The notes under the pieces were generated by a model. That model was not told where the DNA came from and ran no database searches. It worked only from the letters and a program-made list of their open reading frames with translations. Of a stretch of DNA of 57,856 bases, positions 45,238 through 52,609 are shown in pieces. Numbering within the stretch: position 1 is the stretch's first letter; each line of letters begins with the position of its first letter. This DNA is from Sphingobacteriia bacterium. Lineage in GTDB: Bacteria > Bacteroidota > Bacteroidia > Chitinophagales > Chitinophagaceae. Location: NCBI GenBank assembly GCA_004294135.1, contig RDZY01000021.1:1-57856 (forward strand). Direction: 5' to 3'. The translations under genes and the position numbers were made by a program.

Positions 45238-46191
45238 ATGAATCAAAAGTCGGTTATTGGTTATGGAAGTCAGTTTGCAATATTACTTGGATTATTGGGG
45301 GTAGGATTAATGCTGAGTGGCTTACTTATGGGATTGGTGACGGCCCAGTTGCTGCACTTGCCAATTTCAAAAGCTGGGGATGCACTGCTAAAGCCTGAAA
45401 ACCTGCAACTGTCGCGACTCCTGAATGTATTGGCATCATTTATTATTTTTTTTATACCAGCTTGGGCTGTCGCCAAAATCGGCTATAAAAAATCATTTCA
45501 AACGATGGGATTTAATGCCAATAGCTCGAGAAAACAGTGGTTTTTGGTTGTATTTATTTCAGTAGGTGCCTTATTTTTAAGTGGAGCATTGGGTGCTTTG
45601 AATGAAATAATTCCTATGCCAGCCGCTTTTTTACGAAAAGCACGTGAAATAGAAGCGCAGTACAAACAGGCAATGCTATCTATGGCTACTATGCGCAATT
45701 GGGGCGACTATCTGTTGAGTTTACTGGTAATAGCCGTTGCGCCTGCTGTTTTTGAAGAGGTATTGTTTAGGGGCGGAGTGCAGCGGATTATGGTAGGGTG
45801 GACAAAAAGTGCTTTCTGGGGAATTTTAATCAGTTCCATTATATTCAGTGCCATACATGGTTCTTATTTTGGCTTTTTACCTAGGGTTGGTCTCGGTATA
45901 GTATTGGGATTACTCTATTATCAGAGTAAGAATATTTGGTTGAATATAGCCATGCATTTTATTAATAATGGAATTGTGGTAACCCAGTTATATATACTCA
46001 ATCGAATGAAAAAACCTATAGACCAAGCCATGGATGAAACCATGCCAATATGGATTGGGCTTATTGCCATTGCTTTTTTGGTAGCGGCATTTAAGGTATT
46101 TAAAAATGAAAGTAAAAAAATAGCAGAAAAAACGGATTTATTTAGGGCAACCAATCAGCCAGAAGCGCAATTCAATTCAACAGAAGAATAG
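45238..46191 (+). CDS. CPBP family intramembrane metalloprotease
   Basis: This protein of 317 residues has about eight membrane segments. The CPBP/Abi active-site motifs are present: AVAPAVFEEVLFRGGVQRIM (Glu-Glu then Arg), ISSIIFSAIHGSYFGFLPRV (His) and WLNIAMHFINNGIVV (His with Asn). Such proteins are CAAX-protease-like enzymes or protein-maturation factors in the inner membrane. ATG at 45238 gives a start shortly before the first membrane helix. The frame extends upstream to an ATG at 45121 inside dusB, which is unlikely. A TATCTTTA box at 45208-45215 would give transcription about 20 bp before the ATG. It precedes cdsA by 33 bp. Confidence 0.88.
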   Translation: MNQKSVIGYGSQFAILLGLLGVGLMLSGLLMGLVTAQLLHLPISKAGDALLKPENLQLSRLLNVLASFIIFFIPAWAVAKIGYKKSFQTMGFNANSSRKQWFLVVFISVGALFLSGALGALNEIIPMPAAFLRKAREIEAQYKQAMLSMATMRNWGDYLLSLLVIAVAPAVFEEVLFRGGVQRIMVGWTKSAFWGILISSIIFSAIHGSYFGFLPRVGLGIVLGLLYYQSKNIWLNIAMHFINNGIVVTQLYILNRMKKPIDQAMDETMPIWIGLIAIAFLVAAFKVFKNESKKIAEKTDLFRATNQPEAQFNSTEE

Positions 46192-46224
46192 GGGAAGTTC
46201 TAGTTTTATTATTCAAATAAAGTT

Positions 46225-47085
46225 ATGGCATTAAATCTTAGCATACTCCGAACCCGTGCCATTACAGCCATAGTGTTTGTAATGGTGATGATGGGTGGAT
46301 TATTGTACAATCAATGGAGTTTTTTATTACTCTTCAGTATTATTTTGGTGGGATGTTTTTATGAATACCATCAACTCATGGGAAAAATAAATGAGCAGTA
46401 TCAGGCTACGCCATTCATATTCAAGCTTCAATCTATTTTGAGTGGGTTATGGTTGATGTTGATATTAGCAGGGAAAAGCCGTTTATACCAAGCAATACCA
46501 TTGTGGGATTTGGCAATATGGATAATTATTTTGGCGGGAATTCTATTTGCAATCACGGCTATTTTTTTTAGGAATAGCCTCGGTTATCCTGTAAATTTTT
46601 ACACCACATTGGGTATTTTATATATTACCATGCCCAGTGTAATGATGATTGATTTATACGATAAGAGCATTCAATATTTTACAGGGGCTAATTGGGTTTT
46701 ACCAATGACCATCATAGCCACTATTTGGATTAATGATACCATGGCTTATTTGGTAGGATCACTTATTGGCAAAACGCCGCTCAGTTCCATCTCACCCAAA
46801 AAAACAAAGGAGGGAACTTATGGGGGAATGGTATTGGCAGTGTTGGTAGTAAGTTTAGGAGGCTATTTTATTGGGGGAATGGCCATAAAACCACTTTTAT
46901 TTATCTCCATAACAGCCAGTATTGCTGGTACATTGGGCGATTTATTAGAGAGTAAAATAAAACGCAAAGCAGGGGTAAAAGACAGTGGAACATTTATGCC
47001 GGGACATGGTGGATTTTTAGATCGATTTGATTCACTCTTAATTGCAATACCCGCAGTATGGTTGGTTTTGTTCCTTTTTTTGTAA
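46225..47085 (+). CDS. cdsA: Phosphatidate cytidylyltransferase
   Basis: This 286-residue inner-membrane enzyme makes CDP-diacylglycerol from phosphatidic acid and CTP. It has about seven hydrophobic segments. The family signature is at the C-terminus: LGDLLESKIKRKAGVKDSG followed by FMPGHGGFLDRFDSLLIAIP. WINDTMAYLVGSLIGKTPLS carries the Mg-binding Asp. It lies 45 bp upstream of psd, so CDP-diacylglycerol synthesis and phosphatidylethanolamine formation are encoded together, apart from phosphatidylserine synthase, which is not in the window. Confidence 0.95.
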   Translation: MALNLSILRTRAITAIVFVMVMMGGLLYNQWSFLLLFSIILVGCFYEYHQLMGKINEQYQATPFIFKLQSILSGLWLMLILAGKSRLYQAIPLWDLAIWIIILAGILFAITAIFFRNSLGYPVNFYTTLGILYITMPSVMMIDLYDKSIQYFTGANWVLPMTIIATIWINDTMAYLVGSLIGKTPLSSISPKKTKEGTYGGMVLAVLVVSLGGYFIGGMAIKPLLFISITASIAGTLGDLLESKIKRKAGVKDSGTFMPGHGGFLDRFDSLLIAIPAVWLVLFLFL

Positions 47086-47130
47086 AAGGTTCACCATTTA
47101 CCAACTACATTTGCCATTCAATTAAATAAA

Positions 47131-47787
47131 ATGACAATACATAGAGAAGGATACCAAACCATCGCCATTACTGCACTCTTATTTGGTTTTATTAACCTGA
47201 TTTCATTTAGCTTTTTAAGTGCGGCTATTCCTTGGCTGGCCATGCTTATTTTTATAGCCACGTTGGGCTTATTGTTGTTTATTATTTCTTTTTTTAGAAT
47301 TCCAAATAGGGTGCTTACGATTGATGAGCGTAAAATTATTTGTCCCGCCGATGGAAAAGTTGTGGTAATTGAAGAAATTACAGATGTAGAATATTTTAAA
47401 GACCGCCGCATTCAGGTGAGTATTTTTATGAGTCCCGCCAATGTGCACGTAAATCGTCACCCTATGGATGGAGAAGTAACGTATAATCAGTACCATAAGG
47501 GTAAATATTTGGTGGCTTGGCATCCCAAATCATCTACTGAAAACGAAAGGTGGAGTGTTGCTGTTAAAAATAAATATGGTGAAATTTTGTACAAGCAAAT
47601 AGCGGGGGCACTGGCGAAACGTATATGTAATTATACAAAAGTGTCACAAGCAGCAAAGCAGACTGAGGAGTATGGCTTTATTAAATTTGGCAGCAGGGTA
47701 GATGTGTTACTTCCTGTGGGCACTTCTATAAATGTAACATTGAATCAAGTGGTAAAGGGGGGTGTAACGGTATTGGCCAGTTGGTAA
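47131..47787 (+). CDS. psd: Phosphatidylserine decarboxylase
   Basis: This 218-residue short-form, pyruvoyl-dependent decarboxylase makes phosphatidylethanolamine. It has two N-terminal membrane helices (about 8-48), a biotinyl-like body with CPADGKVVVIEEITD, SPANVHVNRHPMDGEVTYNQ, and the self-cleavage site in EYGFIKFGSRVDVLLPVG (Gly-Ser pair near 191-192). Length fits the Bacteroidota short Psd group. It follows cdsA directly. Confidence 0.95.
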   Translation: MTIHREGYQTIAITALLFGFINLISFSFLSAAIPWLAMLIFIATLGLLLFIISFFRIPNRVLTIDERKIICPADGKVVVIEEITDVEYFKDRRIQVSIFMSPANVHVNRHPMDGEVTYNQYHKGKYLVAWHPKSSTENERWSVAVKNKYGEILYKQIAGALAKRICNYTKVSQAAKQTEEYGFIKFGSRVDVLLPVGTSINVTLNQVVKGGVTVLASW

Positions 47788-47873
47788 GGATACTGCATTA
47801 ATTTAACAGTTTGGAACTGTTTTGAATACGCTAAAATGATTATCTTCAAATTATAAACCTAAAAATTAATGAT

Positions 47874-48092
47874 ATGAAAAAAGTATTTTTATTGGCAGCG
47901 GCCGCATTTATTATGAGTGGAGTAGCATTTGCCAGCGGTGATGGTAAAAAATGTGCTAAGGGAAAAGAATGCCATAAAGAAGGTAAAGAAATGAAGTGTG
48001 ATATGAAAGGCAAGGATGGCAAGGAAATGAAAGAGTGTTGTAAAAAAGCTGATGAAGCTAAGAAAAAAGAAACCAAAGCTCCAAAAGCATAG
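47874..48092 (+). CDS. Small secreted Cys/Lys-rich protein, possibly metal binding
   Basis: This 72-residue protein has a clear Sec signal peptide (VFLLAAAAFIMSGVAFAS). A mature part of about 50 residues has roughly one third Lys and five Cys (KKCAKGKECHKEGK, EMKCDMKG, KECCKKADEA), plus His and Met, and a Lys-rich tail. Such composition fits a periplasmic metal (copper or zinc) chelator or a simple charged periplasmic protein; no family is recognized. It stands alone between psd and a good terminator, with a TATCTTCA promoter-like box at 47841-47848, so it is likely a separately expressed gene. Confidence 0.7.
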   Translation: MKKVFLLAAAAFIMSGVAFASGDGKKCAKGKECHKEGKEMKCDMKGKDGKEMKECCKKADEAKKKETKAPKA

Positions 48093-48114
48093 TCCATTTA
48101 TTTAGTTATCATTA

Positions 48115-48146
48115 CCCTTCCTAATTTTACTAGGAGGGGTTTTGTA
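48115..48146 (+). terminator. Terminator after the small Cys/Lys-rich gene
   Basis: CCCTTCCTA (48115-48123) pairs with TAGGAGGGG (48131-48139) with one G-T wobble and is followed by TTTTG. Confidence 0.6.
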
Positions 48147-48311
48147 TTTGGTGGAGATGAGTTTTGTAGTTGAATAGTGATAAGGCATTTTTACTACTTG
48201 GATATAATGGGCGCCTACATGATAGGTGCTGTAGTAGGTTGTGTATAGGGGTTATTGAGAGATATGAGCTTCCAAGCCTTTTTCTGTTGTGTCTGTACTC
48301 ATAATTTGTTA

Positions 48312-49193
48312 TTAATTTTCCTCATAATAGTAGGAGTAATCTATTCCTTTCATAAACATTTCTCGGCTGTTTATATCAGTTGTTACAGCTCTTTTTATCA
48401 ATTTCAACAATTCGCTACTATCAACAGTACTAATTATCATTGCATTCATATAATTATTTTTACTTATTTTGCTCCAATCCACACATTTTTTCAGGCGTTT
48501 TTTCAATATCAAATCCAGCCATACACGGGTGCTTCTGCCATTGCCTTCCATAAATGGGTGAGCAATATTCATAGCACAATATTTATCTACTATTTCATCC
48601 AAATTAGTTTCTGGCATTGCTTCAATTTTTGCTAAATGCGTTTCTAAATAATGTGCTGGTGTAAATTGATAGTCCCCTTTAGAAATGCTTTTAGTTCTTA
48701 TTTGTCCTGCAAAATCATATAAGCCGCCAAACAAATAGGCATGAATTTGTTGTAAACCTTTGGCTGTACCAACTTCTATGCTGTTAACAAAAGAACTTTC
48801 AAACAAGGCATACGCTTTTGTTTTACTCTTACCGTCTATGCTTTCATTGCTATAAGTAAACCATTCAATAAACTTGTTAGCTTTTGTTCCCGGAAAAGTT
48901 TTGCCCAAAGCAATAATGCCGTTATAGTCCAGCATATCTGCTAATCGTTTTTTGCCATCAGGTGCAAGAAATTTCAACTGGGTAGTGGCACTAACCACTT
49001 GGCTGCCCTTTTTCTTCAACTTGGCTTTTAGGTACTTCCAATAATTTCGGGTTTTGGTATAATCGTCTTGGTTGGTAAGCACAGACACAATATCCAACAC
49101 CGAAAACCACCATTTGGCGTTTTGCTCGTCCCATAAGGCACGAACCTCTCGGTCGTCAAAAAAACGAATGGATATTTTTTGCTGCTCGTTCAT
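48312..49193 (-). CDS. Bro-N/DinD-like domain fused to a Fic domain
   Basis: This 293-residue fusion has residues 1 to about 115 resembling the Bro-N/DinD phage-type DNA-binding module (ALWDEQNAKWWFSVLDIV, FLAPDGKKRLADMLDYNG, FPGTKANKFIEWF). Residues about 125-290 are a Fic domain with the full catalytic motif HPFMEGNGR at 212-220 and an upstream flap region (TKSISKGDYQFTP). Fic enzymes AMPylate or otherwise modify target proteins. Its ATG overlaps the TAA of an HsdS remnant (TAATG), so it was once translated as part of a type I restriction operon. The rest of that operon is missing. No antitoxin gene with an inhibitory helix is visible next to it. Confidence 0.85.
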   Translation of the reverse strand: MNEQQKISIRFFDDREVRALWDEQNAKWWFSVLDIVSVLTNQDDYTKTRNYWKYLKAKLKKKGSQVVSATTQLKFLAPDGKKRLADMLDYNGIIALGKTFPGTKANKFIEWFTYSNESIDGKSKTKAYALFESSFVNSIEVGTAKGLQQIHAYLFGGLYDFAGQIRTKSISKGDYQFTPAHYLETHLAKIEAMPETNLDEIVDKYCAMNIAHPFMEGNGRSTRVWLDLILKKRLKKCVDWSKISKNNYMNAMIISTVDSSELLKLIKRAVTTDINSREMFMKGIDYSYYYEEN

Positions 49194-49345
49194 TATTCCA
49201 TTTCTTGTTTATTGTATTCCGCTTCATCTTCTGCGGCAATGTCCAGCTCATCTTCCAACTCTTCGTAGATTTCTTCTTCCTCCATATTTGAGAACGTATA
49301 TTCTCTCACATCTATTTTTCCTGTTACTGCCTCCAAGATCCAAAT
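49193..49345 (-). pseudogene. 3' remnant of a type I restriction specificity subunit (hsdS)
   Basis: On the minus strand an open stretch reads ILEAVTGKIDVREYTF followed by a Glu-rich tail and TAA at 49193-49195. EAVTGKIDVR-type endings are typical of HsdS C-termini. A stop occurs at 49346-49348 and no other HsdS sequence is upstream, so only about 50 codons survive. It overlaps the Fic gene start by one base. Confidence 0.65.
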
Positions 49346-49389
49346 TCACAAAAAAACTTTTTACGTGTACGAGTCTCATCCCAGTGTGT

Positions 49390-49481
49390 GCTTAACATGG
49401 AGTAGAATAAATGCCCTTTAAGAATGCCTCGTTATCAATGAAGATATTGGGGCATTTATTCTACTCCGCTTAATGTTAGGC
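49390..49481. other. attC-like integron recombination site
   Basis: Outer boxes GCTTAAC (49390-49396) and GTTAGGC (49475-49481) fit RYYYAAC and GTTRRRY. Inside are perfect 18-bp arms GGAGTAGAATAAATGCCC (49399-49416) and GGGCATTTATTCTACTCC (49450-49467) around a 33-base centre. Because the outer boxes fit in both orientations, the direction is uncertain. No integrase or intact cassette gene adjoins it. It could instead be a different palindromic repeat. Confidence 0.45.
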
Positions 49482-49577
49482 GTTTGTTTTTTATTCATTC
49501 GCACCTTTTGTTGCATTCTCTTTTCGTGTCAATAGTTGTAAGTTGTCAAGTTTTGTTAGTCCGCCTTTGTGTGCCTC

Positions 49578-49659
49578 GTCCTGAAAATAGTTGACATTTT
49601 TTTGTTTTTAATCCTGCGACAGGTTTACAATTTGGTTTTAGTCCTGTAATAGGTTTACA
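49578..49659. repeat. Three imperfect direct repeats resembling IS ends
   Basis: GTCCTGAAAATAGTTGACA (49578-49596), ATCCTGCGACAGGTTTACA (49611-49629) and GTCCTGTAATAGGTTTACA (49641-49659) are spaced 33 and 30 bp. The first closely matches the IS end at 76-94. They may be terminal transposase-binding repeats of the adjacent or a lost element. Confidence 0.55.
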
Positions 49660-49780
49660 ATTCAAAGTTAGGGCAAGTAGATGAAAAAATATTTTGTAGC
49701 CATTTACTTCCAATGGCTTCCAGTGTTTTTGACAAGTATTAATAGGGGCATAAATTGGTAAGGTTTCCTTATATTTGCGT

Positions 49781-50812
49781 ATGACAAAAAAAGATGGTCG
49801 ACATCGCACTGCTTCTACGCAAGCTACCATTCGAGAACAAGTGGTGGATTTTTTAAAAAAGAAAAAGGGTACGCAGCTTCAGGCTGCGGATATTTTCGGA
49901 TTGAGCAAAAGTGGTGTTGAAAAGATTTGGCGTAAATACAAGACAGACGGCAAGCGTGGAATTAGTAATAAGAAACGGGGCGTACAGGGCGGCAAAAAAA
50001 TAAATGGCAAGCAATCCGCCGAAGTTCGGCAATTGATAAGGGATAAACTTCCCGATCAGTTAAAACTGGCTTTTGGCTTGTGGACAAGAGAAGCCGTACA
50101 ACAATTGATACTGGTTAGGTTTGGGATTGAGCTGAGCCGGTGGCAAGTAGGCCGTTACTTAAAAAGTTGGGGATACACGCCTCAAAAGCCTATCAGTAAA
50201 GCCTTTGAGCAAAGCCCTGTGAAAGTGAAGGAGTGGTTAGAGAAAGAATATCCTGTCATCAAAAAGAAAGCGGTAAAAGAGAACGCGGTAATTTATTTTG
50301 AAGATGAAGTGGGTATGCATAGCGACCATCAGGCAGGTAAAAGTTATGCGCCCAAAGGACAAACTCCTGTAATAAAAAAGAAAGGGCAGCGGTTTTCCTT
50401 AAACATGGTGTCAGCGATCAGCAATAAGGGGCATGTCGAATTTATGATACTTGATGGCATATTTAATGGAGGTGTATTTCTTGAATTTTTAGCTCAACTC
50501 ATCAAGTACAAACAACAAAAGATATTCCTGGTGGTAGATGGGCACTCGGGGCACAAAACCAAAATTGTAAATGCCTGACTGGAAGAATATAAAAATAGAA
50601 TTGAACTATTTTTTCTACCGCCCTATAGTCCGGAGCTTAATGCCCAGAAGTATGTAAACCAAGATTTAAAAACAAATGTGATAGGGAAGAAACGCCCAGT
50701 CAGCAAGGATCAGATGAAAAATAATGTAGAAGAGTTTATGAATGGAAGAAAAAATGACAAAAGGCAAGTGCAAAAGTATTTTCATGGAAAGCACGTAAGA
50801 TATGCAGCTTAA
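49781..50812 (+). pseudogene. IS630 family transposase, inactivated
   Basis: Read through an in-frame TGA at 50576-50578, this is a 342-codon IS630/Tc1-mariner-type DDE transposase. It has an N-terminal HTH (GTQLQAADIFGLSKSGVEKI), a second HTH with FGIELSRWQVGRYLKSWGY, first Asp in YFEDEVGMHSDHQAG and second Asp in FLVVDGHSGHKTKIVNA. After the stop the frame continues with LPPYSPELNAQKYVNQDLK. The third acidic residue expected after PELN is replaced by Lys, so even read-through would give a dead enzyme. The downstream end reads KYFHGKHVRYAA then TAA. ATG at 49781 is preferred over TTG at 49775. Confidence 0.85.
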
Positions 50813-50882
50813 CGAATTAGCCCTTACTAATTTACTAAACGATTAATAGAGCTCAATAGTTTATTTTCCTAAGTATATCTTA

Positions 50883-51533
50883 CTAACTATATAGCCATCC
50901 CATTTTGTAAGCGTATTTTATCAAATCAATTTTGTTATTAATACCAATTTTAAGGTAAAGGTTATTGCGATAGTTTTCAACTGTTTTGGGAGCACAACAA
51001 AATTTAATAGCAATTTCATCTAGCGTAAAATCTGCTAATTTTAAACGAATGAATTCCATTTCTTTATGGTTTAGTTGAATAGTACCTTGAAATGGATATT
51101 TATCCCAGTTTAATAAGGTAGTTGTAGGCGATTTATAGAGCTGATTTTTTAAAAAACCAGTATCCATTATTTCTTGAAAAACCGATTCAAAATTTACTGT
51201 AGGATCGCATTTTTTAATGTATCCATTTATTCCTGAATTAAATAAGTGAAGCATTGCATTTGGTTCTTTAACATGAGATAGGATGAGTATTTTAATATTT
51301 GGATATTGTTTTTTAAGTTGAATAACAGTTTCATAGCCATTCATAATAGGCATGGTAATATCCATCATTATAATATCTGGTAATACTTTGGAACATTTAA
51401 TGGCAGATAATAATTCTTGCCCATTATTAGCCTCCCCTACCACAATACAATTAGGGTAAGCATTAATTAAAGAAATATATCCCTGCCTATAAATAGGATA
51501 TTGATCGGCAATAAAGATTTTTATTTGGCTCAT
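50883..51533 (-). CDS. NarL/FixJ-type response regulator
   Basis: This 216-residue two-component regulator has a receiver domain (residues about 3-120) with acidic pocket in FIADQYPIY, phospho-Asp in DIIMMDITMPIMNGYET, switch Ser in LILSHVKEP, and Lys in GYIKKCDP. The C-terminal LuxR HTH (about 150-212) has LNHKEMEFIRLKLADFTLDE and CCAPKTVENYRNNLYLKIG. No kinase gene lies nearby. It is divergent from the double-glycine peptide cluster, so it may control it. ATG at 51533 fits the receiver start; an upstream in-frame ATG at 51557 would add eight residues. A palindrome shared with the PAS-LuxR promoter lies at 51584-51601. Confidence 0.88.
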   Translation of the reverse strand: MSQIKIFIADQYPIYRQGYISLINAYPNCIVVGEANNGQELLSAIKCSKVLPDIIMMDITMPIMNGYETVIQLKKQYPNIKILILSHVKEPNAMLHLFNSGINGYIKKCDPTVNFESVFQEIMDTGFLKNQLYKSPTTTLLNWDKYPFQGTIQLNHKEMEFIRLKLADFTLDEIAIKFCCAPKTVENYRNNLYLKIGINNKIDLIKYAYKMGWLYS

Positions 51534-51943
51534 AATACGTTCAATTAAAAGCCGCATAATAATGAAAAATCAAAAGCAAAACAACTGTGTAAACACGCAG
51601 TAGGTGTTTAATTTTTAACCCTATTAATCGACAATTTAATTAAACAAAACAAGCTATTTTAAAAATACAGGTGTACACCTCTATTTTTTATTGAAGGATT
51701 GTTTTTGTTTTACATCGTATTCAGGCCAGAATAACGGGTTTATTCCTTAATTCCCCGCAACTGCCGGCCAGCAGAAAATAAAAAAGGACGTTGGTAGCCA
51801 CGATACTACTTGGGGTTTAACAATATACAGCCCAGCCAAAAGCGAACTGGAAGTTTTATTGCAGTATAAGCAAGTAAATAAACCGCTGAATATTCAAACC
51901 ATGGCGTTAGACAGGGGGAGATGGAAACTAAATATAAATTAAA
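51534..51943. other. Intergenic region: operator, short palindrome and a gene fragment
   Basis: 410 bp. Besides the operator it has the perfect 12-bp palindrome AGGTGTACACCT (51669-51680). From about 51749 to 51942 a plus-strand frame without a start reads a degenerate C-terminus (WGLTIYSPAKSELEVLLQYK and MALDRGRWKLNIN, then TAA at 51940-51942). This looks like the tail of a lost secreted or FixH-like protein, but the family is not certain. Confidence 0.5.
51584..51601. promoter_or_regulatory. Palindrome shared with the PAS-LuxR promoter
   Basis: ACTGTGTAAACACGCAGT differs from the perfect palindrome at 5063-5080 at one base. It lies 51-68 bp upstream of the chosen response-regulator ATG and between that gene and the peptide cluster. 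Confidence 0.55.
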
Positions 51944-52138
51944 ATGACACAACATTTAGAGTTAAAAAATATGGGCTTGTCCCCATTAACGGAAACCGAA
52001 AGTGATGAAAATAATGGCGGATTTTGGTGGCTCCCAGCAGCCTTAGTTGTTGGTTTAGTAGTTTCTGCAATGAACAACTTTGGTGATATTCGTCAAGGTC
52101 TATCAGATGGCTGGAATGGCAAATGTCGACACTGCTAA
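51944..52138 (+). CDS. Double-glycine leader peptide, bacteriocin-like precursor 1
   Basis: A 64-residue precursor. The leader of 26 residues ends in ESDENNGG, the double-glycine cut site of C39 peptidases. The 38-residue core starts FWWLPAALVVGLVV and is hydrophobic and Gly-rich, then has FGDIRQGLSDGWNG, a pattern frequent in lactobin/cerein-like class IIb bacteriocins annotated in Bacteroidota. Two C-terminal Cys (CRHC) could form a disulfide. The matching C39 exporter lies 2.5 kb downstream. Activity as bacteriocin, signal or toxin is inferred. Confidence 0.75.
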   Translation: MTQHLELKNMGLSPLTETESDENNGGFWWLPAALVVGLVVSAMNNFGDIRQGLSDGWNGKCRHC

Positions 52139-52145
52139 TCATCAT

Positions 52146-52277
52146 ATGAAACACCACAAAAGGCAAATTCAAATGAATTTCTTAGAAATAATGGCTTTTG
52201 GTATCGTTATTTTTCTAATAATTTGGTTATTACAAAATTTACCAAATCTATTTCGTTCACTTAAAAATTTATTTTAA
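52146..52277 (+). CDS. Small hydrophobic membrane peptide
   Basis: This 43-residue peptide starts at the ATG 8 bp after precursor 1. A basic N-terminus (KHHKRQ) is followed by one membrane helix (IMAFGIVIFLIIWLLQNL) and a basic tail (FRSLKNLF). No double-glycine leader. Single-helix basic peptides beside bacteriocin genes are often immunity proteins. Its 3' end was copied in the tandem duplication upstream of precursor 3. It ends one base before precursor 2. Confidence 0.5.
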   Translation: MKHHKRQIQMNFLEIMAFGIVIFLIIWLLQNLPNLFRSLKNLF

Positions 52278-52278
52278 A

Positions 52279-52470
52279 ATGGAATTAAAAAAAATTAATA
52301 CAGAGTTAAGAGAGTTGACTTTTGATCAAGCTAGTAATATTAATGGCGGTGAATCTGGTTGGTATTGGGTTAGCTTGGGTATTGGAGCTACTGGGCGGGC
52401 AATTTGTAAGTTTCTTAATGCAGTTCATGATACTTGCAAACAACCAGATCATTTAATTGGTGTTAAGTAA
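52279..52470 (+). CDS. Double-glycine leader peptide, bacteriocin-like precursor 2
   Basis: A 63-residue precursor. The 24-residue leader MELKKINTELRELTFDQASN ends INGG. The 39-residue core starts ESGWYWVSLGIGATGRAICK, has two Cys that could pair, and a hydrophilic tail. The leader follows the usual pattern of alternating hydrophobic and charged residues (LRELT.DQ.SNINGG) recognized by C39 peptidases. It is a paralogue of precursor 3 with nearly identical leader and a diverged core. A strong terminator follows. Confidence 0.75.
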   Translation: MELKKINTELRELTFDQASNINGGESGWYWVSLGIGATGRAICKFLNAVHDTCKQPDHLIGVK

Positions 52471-52482
52471 TATTTAGCATCC

Positions 52483-52517
52483 AAGAGGCCTTATTAACTT
52501 TTAATAAGGCCTCTTTT
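52483..52517. terminator. Terminator between precursor genes 2 and 3
   Basis: AAGAGGCCTTATTA (52483-52496) pairs perfectly with TAATAAGGCCTCTT (52502-52515), followed by TT and then an A-run, so it could stop transcription in both directions. Precursor 3 would then need its own promoter or read-through. Confidence 0.75.
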
Positions 52518-52609
52518 AAAAAAATCCAAATCTTTAATATATTGTTGTATAGGAGGTGTTTTTTAGAATTTACTAAATCTATTTCGGTAACTTAAAAATT
52601 CATTTAAAA

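Larger units (their letters stand above)
49346..49780. other. Intergenic junction region with mobile-element traces
   Basis: 435 bp without a credible gene. It contains an attC-like palindrome (49390-49481) and three IS-end-like repeats (49578-49659), and marks the break between the restriction remnant and the IS630 copy. Confidence 0.6.

Noticed and set aside
48255..48635. 126-codon open frame on the plus strand
   Set aside because: Antisense to the Fic domain, which has an intact catalytic motif; the plus frame is Phe/Tyr/His-rich noise.
49546..49830. 94-codon minus-strand frame with internal repeats
   Set aside because: Its repeated residues come from translating the IS-end-like DNA repeats, and it overlaps the IS630 transposase start.
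52080..52277. 65-codon version of the small membrane peptide starting inside precursor 1
   Set aside because: The upstream ATG overlaps precursor 1 in another frame; the ATG at 52146 just after its stop is simpler.
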